A DNA stretch of 64,000 nucleotides. It comes from Macrotis lagotis. Lineage: Eukaryota; Chordata; Mammalia; Peramelemorphia; Peramelidae. The translations under genes and the position numbers were made by a program. The stretch lies in NCBI RefSeq assembly GCF_037893015.1, contig NC_133665.1:106947971-107011970 (forward strand), in the 5' to 3' direction. Below, one piece after another: positions 46,926 to 58,670 of the stretch (its first letter is position 1; each line of letters opens with the position of its first letter). A model generated the notes under the pieces. It was not told where the DNA came from, made no database searches, and saw only the letters and a list, made by a program, of their open reading frames with translations.

Positions 46926-47224
46926 CTCCTCCTCTCCCTCCCTGGGCAGTCAGCTCATTAGAACTTGAATGGGTCCAGGCTAGCAACAGGCTTGGAGATG
47001 CTTGGCCAGAAAGAAGCCTTTCTTCCCCTCCCCCTTAATAGGGCTTTGTCTCCAGGGAAGCTTAGTCTCTGTCTGGCCTCCCTTTTCAGGGCGGGGAGGC
47101 TGAAGGGGGGGACCAGGCATGCCAGCCGCTTTTGTCTGGTTGGGCTTTGTGTGCCGCCTCTGAGGGGTGGGAAGATGTGCCTGGGGCTGCTGGGGTCAGG
47201 CCAGGATCCTTGCCCAAACAATAA

Positions 47225-47375
47225 TAGCAATAATAATAATTCCCACCTCTGGTTTTGAAGGCTTACAAAGGGCAGGCAGCATTCCGATATTACCTCTATT
47301 TTAAAGTTTAGGAAATAGAATCGAGAGAGGAGAGAAGTGACTGGGTCAGGACCATACAATGAAGCAGGTCCCAGG
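47225..47375 (-). mobile_element. MIR-type SINE (antisense)
   Basis: aataataataattcccacct, then 'gaagtgactgggtcaggacc'. Confidence 0.6.
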
Positions 47376-48230
47376 TCCTCCCTTTTGGCCTCAGGGAGGG
47401 AAGGTTGGAACTTGGTCCCAGGGCACATTCCCAGCCTTTGCCAGGACTCAGGGGCTGCCCCAGCCCTGGTCCTCGAGTCCATCTGAGTGATTCCCCCATG
47501 GTTGTATTGGGCTAAGAACAGCAGGTCTAGGTTCCAGGAGGATGACCTTAAGGAAGGCCATGATGGGTCTCTGCTGAAAGGATGAGTGAGACTGGCCCAG
47601 GAGAAGTGGCCCTGGGTTCAGCTTCTCTGAAGCCTCCTAGCAAGGGCCACAATTGAAGGCAGAATGGCTTTGCCAACCCTTCCCCCCACCCCTGTCTTGG
47701 AGCGGGGCACTTAGTAAAGGATGACTTGTAGAAGTTCCTGGCTAGAAAGGAGGAGATCTGGGTTCTGGTTCAGCTGCTGCTATAACATGTAAGTCTCCTC
47801 TCTGGGCTTCAGGTATCCCATCTGTAAAATGGTGGGGCCTGGGGAGGTTGTAATGTTCTCTAAGCTCCTCTCTCCTGCAGCTCGGAGGTGCCTCCTAACA
47901 GCTTCTATGACTGAATGAGTCAGATGCTACTCTAGTGGTCCTGTCTAGATAGTCAGGTCCTCCTCTTTCCTGCAACCCCACCCCCTCACCCCCACTCAAT
48001 ACAGCACACTTATTTCAGCCTCTGCCTTAGCTAAAGCTAGTTAAGACCTTGCGGTGTGTAGTGGGAAAATTACTGGGTTTGAGACTGGAGAAATCTGGCT
48101 TTGAATCACATCTCTGACTCCTAAAAAATTCTAGTTATTGATACCATTTGTCTTAATATTGCCCTCATTTCTGAATTTTCCTCCACCCTTTCCTTTTTGG
48201 TTAAAAAAAATTGAAAAAGGTTCAACAAAG
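47376..48230. other. Intron 1: MIR fragments, otherwise unassigned
   Basis: MIR-like + strand pieces at 47740-47880 (gggcttcaggtatcccatct) and 48050-48125. No gene. Confidence 0.45.
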
Positions 48231-48246
48231 CCAATCTCTCTATCTT

Positions 48247-48390
48247 TTTTTTTTGTAAGGCAAACGGGGTTAAGTGGCTTGCCCAAGGCCACACAGCTAA
48301 GTAATTATTAAGTGTCTGAGACCATGTTTGAACCCAGGTACTCCTGACTCCAGGGCCAGTGCTTTATCCACTGTGCCACCTAGCCGCCCC
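48247..48390 (-). mobile_element. tRNA-derived marsupial SINE
   Basis: Minus-strand copy with a perfect 16 bp target duplication, ccaatctctctatctt, at 48231-48246 and 48391-48406. Confidence 0.94.
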
Positions 48391-48406
48391 CCAATCTCTC
48401 TATCTT

Positions 48407-48944
48407 GAGTTTTGACGGTTACTATAATAATATTCTGTCCCATCAGTGAAGAATGTTCTATTCCACATAGAATTTTTCAGAGCTGGGTGAGTCTATGGCC
48501 ATAGCCTTCCATGTGGTCACAGGTTCTGCCCACCTCACTGCATCAGTTCAGAGAAACCTTATGTTTTTGAATCCCTTGGCCTATTCGTAGCTGACAGCCT
48601 CTGACTCTAGACAGCTGGGCTATCTGCCTCCCTGGCTTGTTGTGCCACTCACATATGGCCATGTACATGTGGCCCTATGGTAGCGCTAAGGTGCTCCCTG
48701 ATTTCCCTGGCCTCCTAGCCTTATCTACAGTCCTCCACCAGCAAGCTTCCATGACACCAGAGCCCAGGGTCTTCTCTGTCTAACTCTTGTCCTTCTTGTC
48801 CTATTCCTTACCCTGTACTTGGTCACTTAATATGCCAATATTGTTTCAGAAGATCGGCTCTGGTCCCCTTCCTTCCTTTTCTGTAGCTATGGGCCCTACC
48901 TGCCCCAGGCCAGGGTGAGGGGCAGCAAAGAACGCTGAAATCTT
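48407..48944. other. Intron 1: nothing firm
   Basis: Possible L2-like pyrimidine-rich stretch at 48640-48830; no secure call. Confidence 0.3.
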
Positions 48945-49115
48945 TTGTTAGAGCTGGAAGGGACCTTAGAAGTCATCTAGTTCAATCCTCTCACTTTACA
49001 GCAAAGGAAACTGAGGCCCAGAGAAGGTTAAAGACTTGTACAAAGACCTGTGTCAATCTGGATGTGGATACAAGATTAGAACCCAAGTCTGACTCTTCCT
49101 AATTCCCTGGTCCTC
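48945..49115 (-). mobile_element. MIR/THER-type SINE (antisense)
   Basis: gagctggaagggaccttaga, 'agtcatctagttcaatcctc', ggaaactgaggcccagagaa. Confidence 0.85.
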
Positions 49116-50318
49116 TCCCTCTGGCACATGCCCTTAAATCCCTGTTTCATTTGCATTAGTGGAGGGCAGAGAGCAGGGAGAGCACCCAGCTGTGCTCTGA
49201 CTCTTGTCCCCTGGTCAGCAGGAACCCAGACAAAGCAAGGAAACCACAAAGACTCTCTTATGTGCCTGGCATAAGGCATGACTTTTTGCCATCCACTTTT
49301 CTGAAGCCCCAAGAAGGCCTTCACTCAGTGTGGGCAGGTGGCTGGGGCTGCTCTGGGATAACCCTTTCCTGTGGATTCAGGGAAGATGTGATCCTGTGGG
49401 ATGGGGACATGGTGGGCAGTGAGGGGGAGGCCTTGGGAAGGCTCTGTTCACCTTGCCACCTTTGTGCTCCTGGGCCTTGATCCCTCCCCTCCTGCTCCAA
49501 CCGCCTGAAGGCCAGTCCTTAAATCCTGCTAACAGATGGGATCCTAGCACCTCTGCTAATGATAAGAGCCCTTCCTGCCACCCATCTTCTCCAGATTATG
49601 GGACGAGGCTGAGCAGCCCAAGCAGGCATGGCCTGATGGTTGAGAATGGCATTTGCACCAGACTTTATTTATTGCAAACTTCCCTGGATGGAGGCAGTTA
49701 GGTCACCCAGCTTGCTAGTTCTTTCTTTGTTAAGGCCTCACTGGGGGGATCTCAAGTCACTTCCAGGCCTGGGCCTCTGTTTCCCCCATCTGTAATTAGA
49801 CAGTTGGCCCAAATGGTCCATTTCTCCCAGATATTTTGAGTGTAGGTCTGTATCCTGTCTTTGTCAGTAGAAGCTGTGGCCTGGACTCAGGGCTCTTGGA
49901 TCCCCCATGACTTGCTTCCATTTCCAGTATATCAGGAGATCCTGAGGTATTGAGGGCAAGGGGAGGGGACAGTACAGGACGGCATGGGATGGGAATGAAA
50001 GGGATGCAGACCCTATTGACAGAGCAGGTTCTCTGCTATCTGCTAGAGATTGTGCTGCCTCTGGCCCTGATCAGCTTGCCACCTGGCTGGCTGCGTAGGG
50101 CTCTGGAGCTCTGGAATCCTCATATTTCTCCTTCTGGGGTCACCCAGCAGTCTAAGCTGTGAGACCCTTTTGACTAAGCAGTTTGTAGCCTATTCCCTGC
50201 TCCTGTATCTGAAGGGAGAGGTTGGAGAGGGTGAAGACTAAAGAGACTTGTGTGGCAAACCTAGGAGTAAATGCTTGTGTTTTTCTGTGAGTTAAAATTT
50301 TTACATGCATTTGCAAAT
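49116..50318. other. Intron 1: mostly unassigned
   Basis: A MIR-like + piece at 49740-49860 (tgtttcccccatctgtaatt). No exon recognised. Confidence 0.4.
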
Positions 50319-50330
50319 TTCTATTATTTT

Positions 50331-50483
50331 ATTTTTTTAGATTTTTGCAAGGCAATGGGGTTAAGTGGCTTGCCCAAGGCCACACAGCTAGATAATGATT
50401 AAGTGTTTGAGGCCACATTTGAACTCAGGTACTCCTGACTCCAGGCCTGGTGCTCTATCCACTGTGCCACCTAGCTGCCCCTC
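50331..50483 (-). mobile_element. tRNA-derived marsupial SINE
   Basis: Minus-strand copy with target duplication tctattatttt at 50320-50330 and 50484-50494. Confidence 0.93.
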
Positions 50484-50494
50484 TCTATTATTTT

Positions 50495-51700
50495 TTTAAG
50501 GATTATCCCCATAACACACCTGAGGTTATTTTTTTAAAATGTCTGATTGTGTGGAGAACCTGTCTGATGAGTGAGTTTACTGGATACAGAGGAGGTGTCC
50601 CAAGGGCCTGGTCCATTAGCAGCCCAGGACACAGGTGGCCTGAGTATTTCGCCCCCATTTTACAGATGAGTGAACTGAGCTCAGCTCCAGTACAGGAAAT
50701 GAAGGGCCAGGATCACATGATGCATAAGTGGCAGTGGGTTTGGACCCCAGCCTCCTGATTCCCACTTCAGTGGAGGTTCTCCTCCCAGGCACTGTCCCAC
50801 CTCTGGTAGACTACTGGGAGCCAGAGGCTTCCCATGGAGGCTTCCTGAGCTGCCTAGGAGGGTAAGGATTTTAGAAATGAAAGCAATTTTTGAGCTTGCT
50901 TAGCTCTCAATGACTGATCCAAGGTCACATAGATATGATACTGGAATTTGAACTCAGATCTTCTGTTACCTTACCCATCTAGCTATCATGTACCATGCTC
51001 TTCCTCCCTTGAGTTCCCCCCCCCCCCCCAGGCTTTGGTGACTTTGGTTGGATCCTGGTCATCACTGTCATTGCTTTATGCTAGGCTCTATGGCTACCTG
51101 GGACACTTGACCTAACCATTCTAGGAAACTTCTGGGGGGGGCAAAGGTGGTACCTCCCACCGGGCCCCCAATTCCTGGCTGTGCTTAGAGCCACCCCTGA
51201 GCACCCCAGCTTTCCCAGATTGTCTTCATTGCCTGAGACCAAGCCTGGGGAATCCCCTCCCCCCATTGTACTGACCCAGTCTCCCCTCAAATCTCATAAA
51301 ACTGGTCCCAGCCCTTGCTGCAGGTGTTGAGGGTTGGGCTGCTTTTCACCAGGGCCCCCTTGGAGGTTTCCTTTTTCTTACTAAACTCTTTATGTTGTTG
51401 CTTCCGGGGCAGGGTGAGCCAGTGGTTTTGAACTCAGACTAGAGGGTGAAGGCTGATGCTGAGAATCAGAGATGACCTATCTCCTGGTAAGATTGGGGAG
51501 AAAGTCTACACACCTTCATTATCATCATATTAAGCACCTGCTCTGGTGCTTCTACCAGGCCCAGGAGATTGAGCCAGATAATTATAAATTGTTTTATCTC
51601 CCATTTCTATATCACAATAAGATTTTTGAAGCTTCCTTTTTATTGATAGCTTTTTTATTATATTGCAGAATATTTTCCTCCCCCACATCCCCCAAAACTG
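50495..51700. other. Intron 1: MIR fragments (antisense), else unassigned
   Basis: Inverse MIR-like pieces at 50640-50760 (cattttacagatgagtgaac) and 50870-51000 (ccaaggtcacatagatatga). C-run at 51017-51030. No exon. Confidence 0.45.
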
Positions 51701-51711
51701 TCCTAATTGAT

Positions 51712-51842
51712 TTTGCCAAGCAATGGGATTGTGACTTGCCCAAGGTCATACAGTTAGGTAAGTGTCTGAGGCTGGATTTGAACTCAGGTTCTCTTGACTC
51801 CAGGGTCAGTGCTCTATCCACTGTGCCACTTAACTGCCCATC
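51712..51842 (-). mobile_element. Older tRNA-derived SINE (antisense)
   Basis: Shortened, diverged minus-strand copy (gacttgcccaaggtcataca, 'ggctggatttgaactcaggt', ccactgtgccacttaactgc). Confidence 0.8.
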
Positions 51843-51849
51843 TAAATGA

Positions 51850-52330
51850 TTTTTAAAAAAATTAAATTCAACAAACCTGAAAAAAATAAGTTCAATAAAA
51901 CAAATCATTACTTAGTGTCTGTGATATATATAGAATTCCACACCCTTAGTCCCCAATCTCTGGGGGGAAAGCTAAGATAAATTCTCACAATTAGCTAGTG
52001 TTTAGTTGCATTTGTTTTGTCCTTGTTCCTTCTGTTTGCTTTATAGCCCTTGTTTTCCTAGGCCTACATTCTCATATCCCTTGTTTCATATGGCCTACTA
52101 ATCATCCATTGTGTGCATATACCACAGCCCCAGGTTGGTTAGCTACTCTTCAGTCAGTGTATTCAGTTTTTTGCTGCCATAAGAGGTACTGCTAGGAACA
52201 GTTCGTTTTCCAGAGTAGGAGGCCAAGGCTCAGTGGCTAGCCATGCCCACCCAGCTCATTGGCAGAGAACTGGTACACAAACTGAAATTTCTTGACTCCA
52301 AGTCTAGACAACTGCCCGAGGAGAGAAGCC
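51850..52330 (-). mobile_element. Old L1-type 3' end (antisense) followed by MIR scrap
   Basis: 51850-52200 resembles an inverse old L1 3' end (gtttgctttatagcccttgt, atatcccttgtttcatatgg). 52205-52325 is MIR-like. Low certainty. Confidence 0.4.
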
Positions 52331-52880
52331 GAGCAGACCCAGGTCAGTTGACAAATATGTTGTCATTGATCTGTACTAGGCCTTGTATCTAAGGGTGGCA
52401 AAAAAAAGGCTTGAGAATCAGAGCTCTCTGGTTAGTAGTTGTTCTGCTTCTTTCCCCTCCATCAACCTCCAGACCATCAATTTTCCCCTTCTTAAGATTA
52501 TGGTTTTGGAATAGAACATACAGGGCCAGATTGAGACCATAGATCAATGTGTCCTCACTGAGTCCTTATATCTGTTTTAGTGGGGCTGGTTTCTAATTGG
52601 AGTTTGAGCCCACTGCTTAGATTGTCCCTTAGGTTTCTGTTCTGAGGGTCCCTTGGAGTCTGTGCTTCTTTTAAATGAGGAAATGAAATGATACTTAGTG
52701 TTGTGGTGGGCTGGGAACTTTAACAGTGCTTGAAGAAGGGGAAAGAAGTTAGGTCCAAAAGGGAAAGAAAGAATGGGAAAGAGCCCACCAGGATCTCCAG
52801 ACTATTGTCCTCTAAAAGTCAGCTACTCTGAGCCAGTCTCTTACTCTCCCACAGAGATCAAAGACCCAAACCCTTCCCGA
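52331..52880. other. Intron 1: nothing recognised
   Basis: No gene or named repeat. Confidence 0.35.
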
Positions 52881-52889
52881 CACTGATGT

Positions 52890-53700
52890 TCTGGGGGAAA
52901 AAGAGAGATCAATCAATCCACAAGTCTTGATTAATTGGCTGCCACACTAGGGAATCAAGGACAAATAGAAAAAGTTCCTACCCTCAAGGACCTTTCATTT
53001 TTGGGGGGGAAACAGTGGGAAAATATAGTAAGTGTGGATAGTAGCATGGGGGGAAGGGAGGATGATTCAGAAAAGGCTATATTTAAATAGACCAAATTTC
53101 TTGAGCAAAATTTTGATGAAAAAGGAATTCTAGAAGATGGAGATAAGGTGGGTACGATCCAAGCATTGAGGGTCTGAGGTGGGGGATGGGAATATACATT
53201 AGGAAGAAAAACAAAGCAACCAGCTTAGCTCTAGTTCAAGAAAGAAGAGTAATATATAATAATGTGAGAAAGGTAGGTTGGGGTCAGGTCATTAAGAGCT
53301 TTAGAAGCTAAATGCAGTTATTTTCAGACTCTTCATGACCCCAGCTTTCTTGACAAAAGATACTGTAGTGGTTGGCCATTTCCTTCTCCAGTTCATTTTT
53401 ATGAATGAGGAAACAGACATAGGATTAATTGACTTGCCCAGGGTCACTCAGTAAGTATCTGATTTGAATTGGGGAGATGAATCTTCCTGATTCCAGGCCC
53501 AACACTTCAATCACTGTGCCACCTAAGCTGCCCCTTATAAAACTAAATACAGTTGTGTCTAAAGATAATAGGGATCCATTGGAGTTTGTTGAGTTAGGTA
53601 AATGAGAAGATCTATACTTAAGGAAAATCTTTTTGGCAGTAATTATAGAAGTTGAGCAGTCGAAAAAATTGAAAGGTCAGATCACAGGGAATAGGTTGTC
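52890..53700 (-). mobile_element. L2 LINE (antisense) split by MAR1
   Basis: 52965-52995 (ccctcaaggacctttcattt), 53270-53325 (ggtcaggtcattaagagctt) and 53545-53640 ('atccattggagtttgttgag', ttaaggaaaatctttttggc) keep inverse L2 order. MAR1 (53325-53536) sits inside. Confidence 0.7.
53325..53536 (-). mobile_element. MAR1-type SINE (antisense)
   Basis: cagactcttcatgaccccag, 'gttggccatttccttctcca', gacttgcccagggtcactca, ccacctaagctgcccc. Confidence 0.85.
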
Positions 53701-55090
53701 TCCTTGCTAGGAAGGAGCCTATATACTAAGGCTCCTCATTCCCTCTGGCCTGCATCCCTCTTGGTCATTTTTAAGTCCATCCAACATGAATCAACCTTTA
53801 TTAATCATTTATCTTCTAGTCAGTCCATGCTTATTAAGCATCTACACCCACACCAGGTTTTCTTGACCCAGTGAGATGAAGAATTCATTCCCTTCCTGCC
53901 CCTATTCCTTCCTAGCTGGACAAATCCCATTGTAGAGGGCTAATGATGCAGGCCTCTCCCTGAGCCTCCTCACCTTTTCCTTTCTGTCTGTCTCATACAA
54001 TCATAAGAGAACCTTTAAAGGTGGCCTAGTCCAACCAGCCTCCACTTTGGCATATTTGGAAACTGAGTTTCTCTTTGTTTCTTTTTCTGTCCACTCCCAT
54101 TGCCTTTAACATCATTGAGTTGAGGAGCCACACCAGCTTAGTGTATTGGGCAGTGGCCAATACCACAAAGCAATCTGGTATTTCAGATTCAGTAAATGTC
54201 CCTTGTTGAATGCCCCTCAGAAAATCAGGGGAGGGTATGTATAGGAGAGGGTACATAGCAGCCCAGTCTTCCTTCTGAGACTGAAACTTTGCTTTGAAAT
54301 AATAATGGGGGGGGGTCAGAGTTGTCCTAGAGTCCAGACCCTCTGCCTGCCATCACTACTGTACCTCCAGGCATCTCAGAGCCTCTGGGCTCTCTAACTC
54401 CTGCTCCAATGACCAACTGGGTAGACCAACCCAAGGAAGGTAGCCCTGGAGGCTCCTGGAGGCTGGAGTCCTGCAGCCTCTCACTGCTCATTGTACTAGG
54501 TCCTGTACTAGTACCCTCTCCACACCTTAGGCTTAGGGCCTCTCAGGTTAGTCTCTGCCCCAGCACTAGAACATTGGAGGATGTTCTAGCAGCTGGAAAC
54601 TCCCAGCTCTGGCTGCCCCATTTCTCCAAGGAAGCCCTACGGCTGCCTGCCCACTGCCCCTCAGAGGAAGTTAGCCCAGCCAAGAGGAGGCTGGCTTGGA
54701 AACAGACAAGGGCTGGATGGGGAGGGGGCTTTCGAATTCTCTAGGAGAGGGAGGGGATACTCTGCCCTCTTCCTGTTGGATAAAGAGCAACATTCCTTAC
54801 CCTGAGTGTTAGGAAACACCATTCTTTACCCCTTTCTTACTTAGTACAGCCATTTCTAGGGGAAAAATCTGAGTTGTAGAAAATATTGAAATTCAGCCAG
54901 GAAGAGTATGTGTTAGGTGCTTCCCTCTGTGCCCCCCACCCCAAAGGGAGCCACTGGGCCTCTCCTTCCTTATCCCGTTCCACCACAATGAGTGTTGTCT
55001 GTGACATCTTAGCAATGGCCAGAGTCTGCTTCTACCCCCCAGACCACAGAAGCAGGGAGGAGAGGCTCTAAAGATCTCAGAAATACAAAT
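53701..55090. other. Intron 1: mostly unassigned
   Basis: A MIR scrap at 54005-54075. A 111-codon frame at 54409-54744 has no domain. No exon recognised. Confidence 0.4.
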
Positions 55091-55094
55091 GATA

Positions 55095-55275
55095 GGAATA
55101 TTAATAGTTCATTTACATAGCACCTTTGATTTTGCTAAGTGCTTTACCTTGAGCAATCCTGGGAGGGATGTGCCATTATCCCATTTTACAGATAAGGAAA
55201 CTGTGTGCTCAGGATCACAGAGACTAGATTTGAACTCAACCTCCATCTACCTTGTTGCTTCCTCTCATCTCTCTG
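55095..55275 (-). mobile_element. MIR-type SINE (antisense)
   Basis: tagttcatttacatagcacc, 'ccattttacagataaggaaa'. Confidence 0.7.
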
Positions 55276-55930
55276 GGTAACACATTACCTGCTAAATAGA
55301 GTTATGTTGTTTGCAGATGAAAACGTTATAGACATAAATGTGGGTAGTTATTCCTTTATGTTGGGGCCTTGACGGATTCTAGTCTTTCTTAGGACTGTCT
55401 GCCAGGGCCCAGTTGGGGAGCTGTCTTCAGGACATTGTCCGTTTCCTTTAGCTATGAAGGAACCAGAGAAACAGACACAAACAAAACAAGTAGTGGCCTT
55501 GAACTGAAGGCAGGAAGCTCCCCACCGACTGTTGTATGGAACAATGCATGGGGCCCTGATCATCACCATGATTCCTTGAGTATGAAGTGATGAATATTCG
55601 GAAATGGTGGCCCCATTTCCTTTGACAGGGTGCCAGAGTTATATTGGGAATTCATTAAAGTCCCTTGTCTGAGCAAAGAAGAGGGCAGCTTGGCCTTGGA
55701 TTTTCTGGATTAAGGCCTCAGTTTGGGCTGCCCAACTTGGCCCCAGGCAAACTTGTTAGGGAGGCTGATTGCTTCCTCCCATTGGTCCAACATGGGCTCT
55801 GGGAAGCCTGGGATGTGATGGTGGCAACCAAAGGGCTTAGACCCTGGAAAGACTCCACTGTCTGCTTTTCTCCCCGTTGACCTGCAGTCATTTCCACATT
55901 CACAAGAAAAAAGAAAATCCAAGAGCAGCA
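55276..55930. other. Intron 1: nothing recognised
   Basis: No secure feature. Confidence 0.35.
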
Positions 55931-55934
55931 ATTG

Positions 55935-56090
55935 TTAGTGGTTGAACTAGTCTGGGAGCTTCATTTGACAGAGCTGGAAATTGAGGTCGAGGAAAAGGTA
56001 CCAAGGACTTGCCTGAAGTCACTCAGCCAGTTCAGTTCATGGATGAGCTAAAACTAAAGTAAGAGTGTTCTTACTAATTGACCTGTTTTG
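55935..56090 (-). mobile_element. MIR/THER-type SINE (antisense)
   Basis: ttcatttgacagagctggaa, 'ggacttgcctgaagtcactc'. Confidence 0.6.
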
Positions 56091-56745
56091 AGGTATCCTG
56101 TTCTCCCTTCTGGTCACTTTTATGCCTCAGCTCTGACAAATTTCTAATTTCAAGCACTTGGAGAGGTAGGGCAAGGCCCCTGCTGAGAGAGACAGAAAAA
56201 TAAACACCTTTGAAAATTGACTACAAAAGCCCCTTCCAGGTGAGGTCTGTAACCTGGGCTGGCATCTCTGACTAGAGCAGAGCCCTTAGTTAATTAACAG
56301 GGTCCTACTTGTAATTCTGGGGTGAAGGACAGTCCCTTGTTAGCTGAAGTGGGACCCTGGCACTTCCTGGGAGATGGCTAGCTTCCTTGGAAGTAATTGA
56401 CTTAAGTATAGCCTTCTACCTACCCAGTAGTCTCCTCAAATTTAGCCACTATCTTTTCCAGGGGCGGGGAGTGTCATAAATGAAGGAGGCTTCAGTTTAA
56501 ACATGCAAATGATTAGGGGTAAACAATAGAGATTGGGACTTGACCCAAAAATTTAGAAATAACTTGAGGGGTGTCAGAAGTGGGACAAACCATAGCCTCA
56601 GAATATCAGAAATGAAAAAAAAACAACTTTGGAACATAAAATAAAGAATTGTTAGAGCAAGGAAATTTTAACAATAAAATTATAGAGTTATCTTTTGATT
56701 ACTTTTCAATTTCTCTCCCAATTAGAGAACTAGCCCATATCGCCT
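56091..56745. other. Intron 1: unassigned, octamer motif
   Basis: Second exact ATGCAAAT at 56513-56520. 56590-56700 is A-rich. No gene. Confidence 0.35.
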
Positions 56746-56749
56746 ACAA

Positions 56750-57690
56750 TATTTTTTAAAGTAAAAGAATCAAAAATCATTTATACATCAGAAGAGAACA
56801 ATAAATGCAGTAAATATCCCCCCACCTCTAAACTTCCCACTTGTACCAAGGGAAGGAGGTGCCTTTTCAAGTGTCTTTGGGGCTGACTTACTCTGCTATT
56901 CTGCAATGTTCTCTTGCGGTTGTTTTGTGACTGTTCTTTCCATTTTCATTGTCATTGTACTACCACAAAAAGTGCTGGTATATATTTTGTTTTATAATGT
57001 GGACTTTGTTCTTATCAATGACCTCCTTGAGATATACAGCTTATACTGGCATCTCTGGGTCAGGGGATATTTACATTTTAGTCACTTTATTTGTAAAATT
57101 AAAATGGCCTTCCAAGTTGGTTGTACTGATGCATAACTTCACCAACAATCCATGGGCACTATCACTGTCTTTCTACATCCCCTGCAACATTGACTATTCC
57201 CATCTTTTGTCATCTTTGCTGAAGTCAAAGTGAAACTTGTGGCCTGTTTTGATGTGCCTTTCTTTTTATTAGTGATTAGGAGTTTTGTTTCGTAGTTTGC
57301 ATTTCTTCTTTTGAGAGCTTTTCATATCCTTTGCCTACTTTATCTATTGGGGGGGGTATGACTTGGTTGCTTATCTACTAGTTGTCTTGGATACTAAGCT
57401 CTTATCTGAGGAATTTGATACAAAGATTTTTGCCCATTTGACCACTTCCCTTTTGAACCTAAATGCATTCATTTTGATTGTGCAGAAGCTTTTCCATTTC
57501 ACAGAATCAAAATGAGCCATATTGTATAACCCTTTTGCCTCTTGTTCAGTTTAGAATATATCTCCAACCCATAGTTGACTATGAGAGGTTTAGGAGCTGA
57601 TTCTTTTCTAATTGTTTTTAAGGTATAATATTATTAGGTCAGGTATCCATTTTTATGTTCCTGTGGATATATGGTGCAAGATGTTGAAAA
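56750..57690 (-). mobile_element. L1 LINE ORF2 region (antisense)
   Basis: Inverse L1: ttttgtcatctttgctgaag, tttgatgtgcctttcttttt, 'ttcttttgagagcttttcat', cctttgcctactttatctat, tttgatacaaagatttttgc, ttgtgcagaagcttttccat. A decayed older subfamily. Confidence 0.75.
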
Positions 57691-57711
57691 CAACAATCTC
57701 AGTTGGGAGAA

Positions 57712-57990
57712 ACCTTTAGCACATGCACATCTGAGCTGGAAGGAACATTAGCAATCATCTAGTTCATTCCTCTCATTTTACAAAGGGGGAACCTGAGGCC
57801 CAGAGAAGGGAAGGGCTTTTTGCAGAGGCACACCACTGGGTAGTGGTGGAGACGTGAAAGAATCCAGATTTCCTGAGCCTCGGGCCAAGCCATTGGCTGC
57901 CATTGCGCCATGTTCATTCCTAGCTTCAGCCGAAGCCCTCTGAGACATCTGCTGACTGACCTCAGCCTTGGCAAGGGCCCCCTGATACCT
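57712..57990 (-). mobile_element. MIR/THER-type SINE (antisense)
   Basis: tctgagctggaaggaacatt, 'ctagttcattcctctcattt', cctgaggcccagagaaggg. Confidence 0.85.
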
Positions 57991-58485
57991 GGTACTTAAG
58001 TCAATCCTTGTTGGCTAATGAGTGCCAGGGGAATCATCTCCTGTCCTTCCCTTACAACCTCCCCCCACCCCACCCCCAATCAGGGATTGATTTCTGAAGG
58101 TGATCGACACTGTCTATTCTGACCCTCTGGGGCTGGGGTTAGGGGTCAGTTGCTATGAGGACAACCCTCAGGAGCTGCTACTGCTGCCTCCTGAGTCTGT
58201 GACAACTTTGGGGCTAGGACATGCTTTGGGGTTCATAGGATTGGGGGACCCTGACTAGGGGTCTCAAGGGATCTGTGCCTGAGGAGCTTGGCCCATACTG
58301 GAGCTCTTTGGCTATATTCCCTGTGAACCTGTGATAGGAGTCTCTCCTTCCTCCCCTCTCTCCCCTGCCCCCAATAGGTAATGAGTCCTGTGTCTGTTCT
58401 ATGCTGGTCTGAGAGTCCTTGTTGATATCCTGAAGGGAGGGCAGGGTTTGGTGCATGGGTTGTTATTCAGTGTTAGCTTTCTGGC
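57991..58485. other. Intron 1: nothing recognised
   Basis: No secure feature. Confidence 0.35.
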
Positions 58486-58489
58486 AAAA

Positions 58490-58670
58490 ATAAAAGAGGA
58501 GCAGCTTGATAGCTAGAACTCTAGGCCTGGAGTCAGGAAGGTCCAAGTTCAAATCTGATCTCAGACACGTGCTAGTTGTATGACTCTGGGCAAGTCATTT
58601 AACCCTGTTTGCCTCAAAACTCCCAACAACTCTTGGGATTGTGAAGGGTCAGATATGACTGAAACAACAG
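58490..58670 (+). mobile_element. MAR1-type SINE, shortened
   Basis: gagcagcttgatagctagaa, 'gtccaagttcaaatctgatc', gactctgggcaagtcattta, then tcagatatgactgaaacaac. Confidence 0.8.
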
